The position numbers and the translations under genes are program-made. Shown piece by piece: positions 1-8,302 of a stretch of 38,582 nt of DNA; the stretch's first letter is position 1, and each line of letters begins with the position of its first letter. The stretch is taken from the NCBI GenBank assembly GCA_947573445.1, contig CANPFR010000013.1:1-38582 (forward strand). Direction: 5' to 3'. The notes under the pieces are model-generated. The model saw nothing but the letters and a program-made list of their open reading frames with translations. It did not search any database and was not told the DNA's origin. Origin of the DNA: an uncultured Clostridia bacterium. Lineage in GTDB: Bacteria; Bacillota; Clostridia; TANB77; CAG-508.

Positions 1-5
1 AAAAA

Positions 6-1571
6 ATGAATAGAAATAGACAAGAAAAAGGTATAACTTTAATTGCGTTAGTAGTAACAATTATTGTATTACTCATTCTAGCAGGAGTTACTTTAAATTT
101 ACTCATGAGTAATGAAGGCATTCTAAATAAAGCGTCAAGTGCAGTAGATAAAACAGAAAAAGCAAAACGAAAAGAAGAACTAGAAATGATAATTGTGGAG
201 CTACAGATGGATCAAAAGGAAGAAGGAAAGAGTTTGACAATTGAAGTATTGAAAGATAAATTAAACGAAAAAGAAGAAATTAATGCAGAGTTAGAAAATG
301 GTGAAATAGTAGGTGAATATAAAGGGTATGACTACACAATAGATGAGAATTTTAAAGTAGAGATAGGAGAAAAAATATTTGGTGTAAAACCAAAAGGAAA
401 TGTGGAAATTTTAACAACAGAATATCGATTTGAAGGAACCGTAGAAATAAAAGTGACAGCCAGTATCACAGAAGGAAAAATTCAGGAAATTGTTGCACCA
501 GAGGGAGCTAGTTTAAAAACAAGTGTGAGTGAAACAGAAAAAATATATGAAGTAACCAAAAGTGGAAGTTATGTATTTGAAATTGTAGCAGATAATGGAA
601 GGAAAGCCAAAACAGTAGCCAAAGTAGATAAAATATTGGAAACACCGCAAATTGGAATTCAAGAAATAACAGGAAATAGTTTTAAAATTCAAGTAGAAAA
701 TAATTATCCACAAGGTGTTATAACTGAATATAAATATTATGTAGAAAATGTAGTTAAAAATGAAGGAACCACAAATACGAGTTATGTTGTGACAGATTTA
801 ACTGAAGATACGAACTATAACAATATAAAAGTGGCAGCCTATATTAATGAGAATAAAAAAGAAAGCAATGTAGAAACTACCAAAACTGCAAAAAGGCCTG
901 GAACACCAGAGATACAAATCGAATCGAAAAGTGAAAAAACGGCATTAGAATATCCAGTGCTGTCCCAAAAAGGAATGATAACATGTTATGTTTCAATCAA
1001 AGAAGGCGATCCAATAGTATTAAAAATAACAAATACAGAAACTAATTTAACAAATTATTACAGTACAGATAAAGGAAATACATGGATAAAATATGAAACA
1101 CCAAAAGATATCCAATATCCAGGGACAGGCAATTTAATGGCCAAGAGTGTGAATAATAGTGGACTAGAATCAGAGATAGCAGTAAGTGTAGTGCCAGACA
1201 GAGAATATTTCTACGATCCCAATAGTTTGCCAACAGCGTCAGATGCTTTAGATATAGCAGCTTATGATGGAGACTTGAATACGTATGCAGAAGTATCTAG
1301 TGGTAAAACAAAATTTTATATTGCAGAAGATGCTTTTATTCATAAAATAGGCTTAGATGTAGGGAATAATACGGGGGTATTAGTTAATTGGGGGACTGGT
1401 GGATCGGTAGAAACAGGAGAAGTATGGCAAGAGAAAATAATATCTAGAAAATATGGTAATTACTGGTTTTTTACAAAGGAGTATTATAGAGATGGGAAAG
1501 GAAGTAATATGCTAAACACGATTGGAATGAATACTTACGAAATAATTTACAATGAAACAAAAGAAGATTAG
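6..1571 (+). CDS. Pseudopilin-like surface protein with Ig/fibronectin-like repeats
   Basis: A 521-residue secreted or surface-anchored protein. The N-terminus has a short charged leader, then KGITLIALV and a hydrophobic helix up to about residue 32. This matches a class III (type IV prepilin) signal cleaved after the Gly, but Glu at mature position 5, normal in pilins, is Ala here. A coiled, Lys/Glu-rich segment follows (about residues 40-110). The rest looks like beta-sandwich modules: one near 130-205, a fibronectin-like one near 210-295 (VTDLTEDTNYNNIKVAAY), and a C-terminal module with DPNSLPTASDALDIAAYDGD that resembles discoidin-like domains. The gene is complete. Its upstream region lies outside the window, so the ribosome binding site cannot be judged. 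It is a relative of the next gene, which shares the N-terminal signal. Family assignment by N-terminus is firm; the function (surface fibre or adhesin) is inferred. Confidence 0.75.
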   Translation: MNRNRQEKGITLIALVVTIIVLLILAGVTLNLLMSNEGILNKASSAVDKTEKAKRKEELEMIIVELQMDQKEEGKSLTIEVLKDKLNEKEEINAELENGEIVGEYKGYDYTIDENFKVEIGEKIFGVKPKGNVEILTTEYRFEGTVEIKVTASITEGKIQEIVAPEGASLKTSVSETEKIYEVTKSGSYVFEIVADNGRKAKTVAKVDKILETPQIGIQEITGNSFKIQVENNYPQGVITEYKYYVENVVKNEGTTNTSYVVTDLTEDTNYNNIKVAAYINENKKESNVETTKTAKRPGTPEIQIESKSEKTALEYPVLSQKGMITCYVSIKEGDPIVLKITNTETNLTNYYSTDKGNTWIKYETPKDIQYPGTGNLMAKSVNNSGLESEIAVSVVPDREYFYDPNSLPTASDALDIAAYDGDLNTYAEVSSGKTKFYIAEDAFIHKIGLDVGNNTGVLVNWGTGGSVETGEVWQEKIISRKYGNYWFFTKEYYRDGKGSNMLNTIGMNTYEIIYNETKED

Positions 1572-2021
1572 AGATAAATAGATTTTAATTTTTTAGAAAG
1601 ATATCTGGAGGAAAAAGCTGTTTTTTATATTTCAGAATGAAAAATGATTCATTTTCACATAAATACGCCTTAAAACGCCAACTAATGCGTTAAAAGGCCA
1701 TAAAAACATAAGGTATCAAGAAAAGGAGAAAAATGAAACGAATTCTGAGAAAATTAATGTAGAGAGTCCATTCGTTTGGCCCAATGGCGATATAAAGCTA
1801 ATGGTATTGATTCGATTTGTTTTACGAATAAGTAGCAGAACTTAGTAGAATTTGTCTGTTTGTGTGCCTAAAATCAGGAATCTATGAAAGAAAAAACGGA
1901 TGTGCATAGTTAGGTGATGGAATTATGTAAATAATTAAATATCAAAAATACTTCCTTTTATTGTGTAATCAAAAAAGAAAAGATATAATCAGGGTAAGGA
2001 AAACAAAGGAGGAAGTAAAAA
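1572..2021. other. 450-bp intergenic stretch between pseudopilin genes
   Basis: No long gene is seen. It holds a hairpin at 1667-1698 (GCCTT and AACGC arms separated by a symmetric AA/AA internal loop, 8-nt loop, no T-tract), and a 9-codon micro-ORF at 1733-1762 (MKRILRKLM) with a fair AAGGAG site. Small inverted arms lie near 1790 and 1812-1832, and the promoter of the next gene is at 1961-1989. The micro-ORF and hairpins could be a leader structure, but I recognise no riboswitch family. Confidence 0.4.
1961..1989 (+). promoter_or_regulatory. SigA-type promoter for second pseudopilin-like gene
   Basis: The -35 TTGTGT (1961-1966) and -10 TATAAT (1984-1989) are separated by 17 bp. The start codon is 33 bp downstream of the -10, with AAAGGAGG between. 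Confidence 0.6.
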
Positions 2022-3717
2022 ATGAAAAAAAACAAAGGTATAACGCTAATCGCCTTAGTCATCACCATTATTGTTTTGTTAATATTGGCTGGTGTTAGCT
2101 TGAACTTAATTGCAGGAAATGATGGGATTTTAAGAAAAGCAACAAGTGCAGTTAATAAAAATAAGGAAGAAACGGCAAAAGAACTGGTAGAATTGTTAAT
2201 AACAGATTATCAAGCGGAATTTTATGAGAAGAAATATATAAATGGAAGTTATGGTGGCACAAGTCAGGAGTTTATTTTAGAAAAGTTAAGAGGTGGTGTC
2301 AGTACAGGAGACTATTATGTGCAGTTAGATGATGAGATGCAAGATGGATTTTTGAATGTATATGAAGGAAATGAAGGTACAGGAGATTTACTTTTATTAG
2401 GAATGTTGCAGGAAAATGGAACCATTGAATGGGAAGAAAAAATAAATGGAATTAGTGTGCGATATCATTTAAATCCAAGTAATGATACAAATGGAAATAT
2501 TATGCTAACGATTAAGGCAAACTCAATAAATGGAAGTATTTCGAGTATACAAAGTCCACTGCCCCAAAATGAGGACGGAACTTATGTGGTAACAGAAAAT
2601 GGAGAATACGAATTCACAATAACAGACAGTAGTGGAGCAAGTCGAACCAAAATGATAAGTATACATAAAATAGACAGAATACTACCACCAGATTTTGAAC
2701 CAACAATTACGAATATAACAGAAAAGGGTTTTACAATTGAAGCAAACGCAGTAGATAATGAAAGTGGCATTGGAAAGTATGAATATTATATTGGTGAAGA
2801 AAAATATGAATCGACCAAAGGGAGTTATACGATTGATACATTGCAGGAAAGCACGGAATATTCAATTGTTGTGAAAGTATATGATAGAGCTGGAAATAGT
2901 AAGTCGTCTGCAGAAATAAAACAAATAACAAAAGAAGGATATGTAGATTATGAAGGATATATTAATAAACATATGCAAGTAGACAAAAAGATATATATTA
3001 GTTCAAATTATGGAAATGATATAGAAGGAAATGGAACACAGGATAAACCATATGCCACATTGGATAAAATAGCCGAGAAAGATATCATTGAAAAGGGTTA
3101 TAGTTATGCAGTTGTACTGATGAATGGGGAATATGAGTTAACAGAGAAGATATTTGAATTGAGTTGTGATGAATGTATTAATATATTGGGGAATAAGCAA
3201 AAAACTAATTTAACATGTCATGGCTTTTATCCAAATTCAGGAGGAGGTAGTACAGAATATGAGGTTGCTTTATATCGTTTGAGATTTGAAGCAACCAATG
3301 GAGGGGGAAATAGTTATTTTTTAAATACAAAATTTTCAATGATAAATGTAGCTTGGTTTTGCTCTGAGCCTGGTTATGCGTCACCAAGTACTTTTTTAAC
3401 AAGTAATTGTTATGAATTTAGAAATTGTACGTTATATCGAGGGATTCCGCGGAAATCCTCTTATTCGAGCACTTGGACAAGGTTATATACATTTTATTAA
3501 CTGTTATGGAGGCCCAGTATCCACTTCAAGATATGGTATTAATGCAGATTGGGATTATCAAACCAACTATATAACCTCCTCACCACAAGTAAATACAATA
3601 ACTTATGAAATTACAGAAGACGAAAATGTTTGGAAAAATGTTGGAACGGGAACAAATCCAGATGGTACACAGGCGAATTTAGGTGTTTATGGTGGAGAAT
3701 ATTCATGGGAGGAGTGA
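2022..3717 (+). CDS. Pseudopilin-like surface protein with C-terminal beta-helix-like region; +1 recoded at CGG
   Basis: Read continuously this is a 564-residue relative of the first gene: class III signal KGITLIALVITII with Ala instead of Glu at +5, a charged coil, then beta-sandwich modules (about 150-215 and 225-305). The C-terminal region contains KKIYISSNYGNDIEGNG and DKPYATLDKI, typical of DUF1565/pectate-lyase-like right-handed beta-helix proteins. The zero frame is open from 2022 to 3500, but after codon 476 (CCG, 3447-3449) it meets an in-frame CGG at 3450. Skipping the C continues as GGA AAT CCT CTT and gives GIPGNPLIRALGQGYIHFINC to a stop at 3717, while the zero frame gives an aberrant Ser/Thr/Tyr-rich tail. 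The ribosome site AAAGGAGG lies ahead of the ATG. The shift here rests on sequence plausibility and on the same pattern in five other genes; this family is too variable to prove it alone. Confidence 0.7.
3450..3452 (+). other. Candidate +1 recoding site: in-frame CGG in pseudopilin-like gene
   Basis: P-site codon CCG, then CGG A. Skipping C3450 gives GGA (Gly). Without the shift the zero frame runs 17 codons and stops at 3500. Confidence 0.6.
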
Positions 3718-3744
3718 TATAAACAAGTTTATGAAGAAAGATGC

Positions 3745-3773
3745 TTGAAATTCCATAAAAAATGTGATATAAG
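3745..3773 (+). promoter_or_regulatory. SigA-type promoter for methyltransferase-rlmB pair
   Basis: TTGAAA (3745-3750) and TATAAG (3768-3773) with a 17-bp spacer, 38 bp before the GTG start at 3812. Confidence 0.55.
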
Positions 3774-3811
3774 AAAAAAGAATTGAAAGAGGAAAGGAAT
3801 TTTAAGCAAAC

Positions 3812-4672
3812 GTGGAAATTGCAAGAAATTGGAAAGAATATGAAATATTAGATATGGCAGATGGTGAAAAATTAGAAGTTTGGAAAAATGTTACTTTAAT
3901 TCGTCCAGATCCACAAATTATTTGGAAGGAAAAATCACAACCAGACTTGTGGAATACAGCAGATGCACGTTATAGGAGAAGCAATTCGGGTGGTGGTGGC
4001 TGGAAAGTCATAAAAAAAATACCACAGAATTGGCAAATACATTACAAAAATCTAGTCTTTAACATTAAGCCAATGGGCTTTAAGCACACTGGCTTATTTC
4101 CAGAACAAGCGGTTAATTGGGATTGGATGATGCAGAAAATAAGGCAGGAAAACCGCCCCATCAAAGTATTGAATTTATTTGCCTATACAGGAGGCGCAAC
4201 AGTTGCATGTTTATCAGCGGGTGCCTCTGTTTGTCATGTAGATAGCTCCAAAGGTATGACAGATTGGGCAAAAGAAAATGTAAAATCATCAGGATTAGCT
4301 GATAAACCAGTTCGTTTTTTGATTGACGATGTTGTGAAATTTGTACAAAGAGAAATCAGACGAGGCAATCAATATGATGCCATCATCATGGATCCACCAT
4401 CTTATGGAAGAGGGAAAAATGGTGAGGTATGGCAGTTTGAAAGTCAAATTGCTGATTTGGTGGAATTGTGTGAAAAAGTATTATCAAAGAATCCATTATT
4501 TTTCTTGATTAATTCATACACAACAGGGATATCAAGTAAAGTGCTAGAAAATATATTACGTTTGAAATTAGCAGGCCCAAAAGGAAAAATTACTTCAGGT
4601 GAAGTAGGGCTTCCCATGAAAAATTCAGCATTAGTATTGCCTTGTGGGATTTTTGGTAGATGGGAAAAATAG
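3812..4672 (+). CDS. Class I SAM-dependent (rRNA) methyltransferase, RlmK/RlmI-like, without PUA domain
   Basis: A 286-residue methyltransferase of the PF10672/COG1092 type. The SAM-binding motif I is LNLFAYTGGATVACLSAG (about residues 118-135), motif II has HVDSSKGM, and the catalytic motif IV is IIMDPPSYGRG (about 193-203), typical of base methyltransferases of the RlmI/RlmK group. The N-terminal part (EYEILDMADGEKLEVWKNV, RPDPQIIW) is the usual head of the short family members that lack the PUA domain. It probably methylates 23S rRNA, but the target base cannot be told. The start is the GTG at 3812, since an in-frame TAA lies just upstream and the family begins at this point; an AGGAAAGG site is a little distant. 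It ends 12 bp before rlmB, and the two RNA methyltransferases probably form one operon. Confidence 0.85.
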   Translation: MEIARNWKEYEILDMADGEKLEVWKNVTLIRPDPQIIWKEKSQPDLWNTADARYRRSNSGGGGWKVIKKIPQNWQIHYKNLVFNIKPMGFKHTGLFPEQAVNWDWMMQKIRQENRPIKVLNLFAYTGGATVACLSAGASVCHVDSSKGMTDWAKENVKSSGLADKPVRFLIDDVVKFVQREIRRGNQYDAIIMDPPSYGRGKNGEVWQFESQIADLVELCEKVLSKNPLFFLINSYTTGISSKVLENILRLKLAGPKGKITSGEVGLPMKNSALVLPCGIFGRWEK

Positions 4673-4684
4673 AAAGGAGCAAAA

Positions 4685-5446
4685 ATGAGACAAACCAACA
4701 ATACTAACACCTATGAAGATATGATATATGGTAGAAATTCAGTATTAGAATTATTGAAATCAGGGAAAGATATTAATAAAATTTTTATAGAACGAGGCCA
4801 GAAACATGGTTCGATTAAGGAAATTATAGCCAAAGCTAAGGACGCAAAAGTAGTACTTGTGGAGGCTGAAAAAGCAAAGTTAGATGGAATGACACATGAA
4901 AATCATCAAGGTGTGATTGCACTTGTGCCACCATTTGATTATTGTGAATTGGAAGATATTTTAGATTTAGCAAAAGAGAGGCAAGAAGATCCATTTGTTA
5001 TTTTGCTGGATGGAATTGAAGATCCCCATAATTTAGGAGCAATTATTCGAACCGCAGAAACAGCAGGAGTTCATGGTATTATTATTCCCAAAAGACGAAG
5101 TGCTTCTGTGAATAGCACTGTTAGCAAAGTGTCAGCAGGGGCGACGACCTATATGAAAATTGCCAGAGTCAATAATCTAAATGATGCAATGCGAAAGCTA
5201 AAAGATAATGGACTATGGCTTATTGGGACAGATGGCGATGCCAAAACGGAGTATTATGACCAGGATTTTTCAGGTTCAGTAGGCTTAATTATTGGAAGTG
5301 AAGGGTTTGGAATGAGCAAATTAGTAAAAGAAAATGCAGATTTGTTGGTCAAAATTCCAATGAAAGGCAAAATTACTTCACTAAATGCCTCTGTAGCAGC
5401 TGGAATTGTGATTTATGAAGTTGTAAAACAAAAACAAAAAAAGTAA
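4685..5446 (+). CDS. rlmB: 23S rRNA (guanosine-2'-O-)-methyltransferase RlmB (SpoU/TrmH family)
   Basis: A 253-residue SPOUT enzyme that 2'-O-methylates a guanosine in 23S rRNA using SAM. An N-terminal substrate-binding domain starts with IYGRNSVLELL (residues 12-23). The knotted catalytic domain shows all three SpoU motifs: DGIEDPHNLGAIIRTAE with the catalytic Arg (about 115-131), IIGSEGFGMS (about 200-210) and IPMKGKITSLNASVAAGI (about 223-240). Length fits the family. AGAAAGGAG precedes the ATG at good spacing. It follows another rRNA methyltransferase gene by 12 bp. RlmB is well supported over the close paralogue TrmH because of the RNA 2'-O-ribose N-terminal domain. Confidence 0.9.
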   Translation: MRQTNNTNTYEDMIYGRNSVLELLKSGKDINKIFIERGQKHGSIKEIIAKAKDAKVVLVEAEKAKLDGMTHENHQGVIALVPPFDYCELEDILDLAKERQEDPFVILLDGIEDPHNLGAIIRTAETAGVHGIIIPKRRSASVNSTVSKVSAGATTYMKIARVNNLNDAMRKLKDNGLWLIGTDGDAKTEYYDQDFSGSVGLIIGSEGFGMSKLVKENADLLVKIPMKGKITSLNASVAAGIVIYEVVKQKQKK

Positions 5447-5474
5447 AAATATAGTAAAAAGTTTATGTTACCTA

Positions 5475-5503
5475 TTGAAATTGTCTGAAAAATATGATAT
5501 AAT
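5475..5503 (+). promoter_or_regulatory. SigA promoter ahead of Wzz/BY-kinase-like gene
   Basis: TTGAAA (5475-5480) and consensus TATAAT (5498-5503), 17-bp spacer. Transcription should start near 5510, just before the terminator-like hairpin at 5531-5566. Confidence 0.7.
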
Positions 5504-5530
5504 AAACAAAATTGAATGAAAAATATACAA

Positions 5531-5566
5531 AAGATGCAAATGACGAGAGCAATTTGCATCTTTTTC
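5531..5566 (+). terminator. Terminator-like hairpin in the 5' leader (possible attenuator)
   Basis: An 11-bp stem (AAGATGCAAAT pairing with ATTTGCATCTT) has a 10-nt loop and is followed by TTTC. It sits between a strong promoter and the GGGGGAG site of the gene at 5592, so full-length transcription would need read-through or antitermination. Termination of a short upstream transcript is the other possibility. Confidence 0.65.
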
Positions 5567-5591
5567 TTGATAAATCACAGGGGGAGTAAGA

Positions 5592-8081
5592 ATGAATCGA
5601 AATATAAAGGATTTAGGGAAATTGATTTTCAAAAAGAAAGTTTATATCTTATTAATTACAATAATTTTTATGGTAACAGGAATGAGTTATTCCTATACAA
5701 ATGTGGAATATAGAGCAAGTCAGAAAATTTTGGTGGATGACCAAAGTAGTCATTTAATCAATACCTATCAGGAAATTATCAAAGGTTCCATGGCGTTAGA
5801 AGAAGTTAATCGAAACCTTAATTTGAATATGAATATGCAGGAGTTATCTGAATTTATTAAAGTTTCTCATTTGGAAAATACGAATATGCTGGAAATCAAA
5901 GTGACTGGTGAGAATGCAGAAATGGTGCAAAATATTTCTAATGAAATTTCAAAAGTATTTTTGAAAAAAGTAGATGAAATTTATCAAGATGCTGAACTTT
6001 ATCCAGTGGATGAAGTGGCTGATTATTACACCAAAGGAAATGTCATTATAGTAGGAATTTGCTCAGGAATTGTGGGCTTTATTTTGACGTGTTTGTTATT
6101 TGCAATTAGCTGGTTATTCAATACAAAAATCAAGAGTTGCAAAGATATTGAGGAAATTACAGGTTTGAAATCATTAATTTCGATACCAAATATCAAGTTA
6201 ATTGTCAAAAAGAAATTGACAATTAAAAATATCAGAGCTCATAAAAGTGAAGTTTTTAAGTTATTGATGACCAATATTCAATTTGTGAACACCAATCATT
6301 TGCAAAGTCAGAGTATTTTGCTTACAAGTCCTAAATCAGCAGAAGGGAAAACGTATGTGGCCACAAATTTAGCAATTGAATTTGCAAAAGCTGGGAAAAA
6401 AGTCATTTTGGTAGATGGAGATATGAAACGTGGAAGAATTGCTAAAATCTTCAATTTACCCAATGATTTAGGTTTCTCGAATTATTTGTCAAATTTAGAT
6501 TCTAATGGCAATTATATTAATGAAAGAATCAATCGCTTTATTAATGATACAGAAATCAAAAACTTGAATGTGATTACTTCAGGAAATGTGCCACCAAATC
6601 CAACAGAATTGTTAGAAACAAAAAAAGTGGATGAATTGATAAAAGACCTAAAAATCTTTTATGATGTTGTTTTAATTGATACCGTTTCTATCTTAGATGC
6701 TCCAGGAGCCAAACAGTTGGCCAAAAGATGTGATTTGAGTTTGATTTTATCTTCTTATGGAAATACCAGAAAGGAAGAGCTAAGAAAAGCTTATCAAACC
6801 TTAAGTGAGTATGCTAGAAATTGTATTGGTATGGGATTTAACAAAATCCCAGATACTAAAATTAGAAAAGAAATGCTTGTATTCAAAAATCAGACGAAAA
6901 AAAGAATGACAAAACTCAAAAAACAATTTCAAACAGTTTCAAAAATAATGCTTAAATTAGCCAAGAAGATAGGAAAACTTTTTCAAAAAATGGGAACATT
7001 AGGACATATTTTAAAAAGTGCATTTTTGAAATTATTTGCAGGATTAGTAGTTGGGAAAAAAGTAGTTATGGCAGGGGTTCACAAAGTACTTAAAGGAATG
7101 AGAAAGAGAACGGAAAGCATGAGGGAATATATACAAAAACGTAAAAAGAAAAAGGAAAGTATCAAATTAATTGATGCAGGAAAATGGGAGGAACCAGAGG
7201 GAAACAATATTATTAAAGAAGTTTTTGAAGAAAAAATAGCACATTTAGAAACTTCCAATGAAGTAGAATATAGAAAGAAATTAGATACCCTTAGAGCCAA
7301 TATAGAAATTAAAACTACAGAGGAATTGCCTAAAGTGAGGCCTGTTGTGACCAAACCCAAAAATCAGCCAAAAAGTAAGTTTGATTTAATTCGTGAGCAA
7401 CAACAAAAAGAAACACAAGAAAATGCAGTAAAAGAACCTACTTTAGAAGAAACAAAAGTGGTAAAAGAAGAAACGTGTAAAGTGGAGATACAGCCAATCG
7501 TAAATAATCATGAAGTGAAACAGGAAAAAGTGCAAGAACAAGCCATTCAAGAAAAAAAGAGCATAGAGGAAAATAAGCAAGAGTTTGAGTTAAAAAAAGC
7601 AAAAAAACAAGAAAAAAAGAAGACAAAACAAGAAATTTTAAATCAATACGAAGAAATTGACTTATCTAAACAAGAAGAGATTACAGAAGAAATGATTCGT
7701 AGACAAGTTGAAATGGACGAAATGGTTCGTTTAGCAGAAAAAGAAGAAGAGGAAGAAATGTTAAGAATGCGTCGCATGAAAAAAGAAGAGAGAATTGTAA
7801 AAAATAAAGAACGCAAAGAAAAAATAAAAAATTTCTTTCAATTCATGAGAGAAGAGAAAAAAGCGGATGATTTTGAGCAAAATCGTATTCGCAAAATGGA
7901 AGCTAAAATTGAAGAAAAAATAAAACGCGAAAACGAGAAGAATGAAATGAGAGAAAAAGTGGAAAAAGAAAAGGCGGAAAGAAAAGCCTATCGAGAAATC
8001 CAAAAGCAACGTCAGAGGGAAGAATTGAGAATCCAAGAAGAATTACAAGAAGACAATTTATATCCAAGACCAAGAATATAA
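5592..8081 (+). CDS. Wzz/BY-kinase-like polysaccharide chain-length protein with long charged C-terminal tail
   Basis: An 829-residue membrane protein. Two transmembrane segments (about 17-36 and 150-176) flank an extracytoplasmic Wzz-type domain. A cytoplasmic P-loop domain follows: Walker A SAEGKTYVATN (about 248-260), Walker A' ILVDGDMKRG (about 270-280) and Walker B VVLIDTVSILDAPGA (about 357-371). This is the fused Wzz plus CapB/CpsD bacterial tyrosine kinase layout that controls capsule or exopolysaccharide chain length. Two oddities stand out. There is no C-terminal tyrosine cluster (it ends YPRPRI), and residues from about 420 to 829 form a Lys/Glu/Arg-rich, predicted helical or coiled-coil tail not usual in the family. 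GGGGGAG precedes the ATG. It stands alone, about 6 kb from the main polysaccharide locus, and ends at a strong terminator. Kinase activity is uncertain; it may be a regulatory or scaffold paralogue. Confidence 0.75.
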   Translation: MNRNIKDLGKLIFKKKVYILLITIIFMVTGMSYSYTNVEYRASQKILVDDQSSHLINTYQEIIKGSMALEEVNRNLNLNMNMQELSEFIKVSHLENTNMLEIKVTGENAEMVQNISNEISKVFLKKVDEIYQDAELYPVDEVADYYTKGNVIIVGICSGIVGFILTCLLFAISWLFNTKIKSCKDIEEITGLKSLISIPNIKLIVKKKLTIKNIRAHKSEVFKLLMTNIQFVNTNHLQSQSILLTSPKSAEGKTYVATNLAIEFAKAGKKVILVDGDMKRGRIAKIFNLPNDLGFSNYLSNLDSNGNYINERINRFINDTEIKNLNVITSGNVPPNPTELLETKKVDELIKDLKIFYDVVLIDTVSILDAPGAKQLAKRCDLSLILSSYGNTRKEELRKAYQTLSEYARNCIGMGFNKIPDTKIRKEMLVFKNQTKKRMTKLKKQFQTVSKIMLKLAKKIGKLFQKMGTLGHILKSAFLKLFAGLVVGKKVVMAGVHKVLKGMRKRTESMREYIQKRKKKKESIKLIDAGKWEEPEGNNIIKEVFEEKIAHLETSNEVEYRKKLDTLRANIEIKTTEELPKVRPVVTKPKNQPKSKFDLIREQQQKETQENAVKEPTLEETKVVKEETCKVEIQPIVNNHEVKQEKVQEQAIQEKKSIEENKQEFELKKAKKQEKKKTKQEILNQYEEIDLSKQEEITEEMIRRQVEMDEMVRLAEKEEEEEMLRMRRMKKEERIVKNKERKEKIKNFFQFMREEKKADDFEQNRIRKMEAKIEEKIKRENEKNEMREKVEKEKAERKAYREIQKQRQREELRIQEELQEDNLYPRPRI

Positions 8082-8085
8082 ATTT

Positions 8086-8120
8086 AATCCCATCTAAATT
8101 TGATTTAGGTGGGATTTTTT
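8086..8120 (+). terminator. Rho-independent terminator
   Basis: A stem of about 13 bp (AATCCCATCTAAAT with ATTTAGGTGGGATT) followed by TTTTTT, directly after the stop codon of the preceding gene. Confidence 0.9.
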
Positions 8121-8237
8121 AGAATTTTAAAAAGACAAGGAATATTGACAAATAATGATAAGATAGAAAGGGGTTAGAGTAGAAATAAAGTTTTTGTTTT
8201 ATGGATACTCTTTTCTTTCTATTTTTGTAGTTTTGTC

Positions 8238-8266
8238 TTGTATTTTCTATCAAAATAAGATATAAT
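8238..8266 (+). promoter_or_regulatory. Probable leuS promoter
   Basis: TTGTAT (8238-8243) and TATAAT (8261-8266), 17-bp spacer. The short leader carries no T-box motif. Confidence 0.55.
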
Positions 8267-8302
8267 AGAAACATTAATTGAAATAAAAAATGGAGGAAGA
8301 TT

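Noticed and set aside
8121..8302. T-box riboswitch upstream of leuS
   Set aside because: The leader is short and lacks the T-box sequence and a specifier stem; only a promoter is seen.
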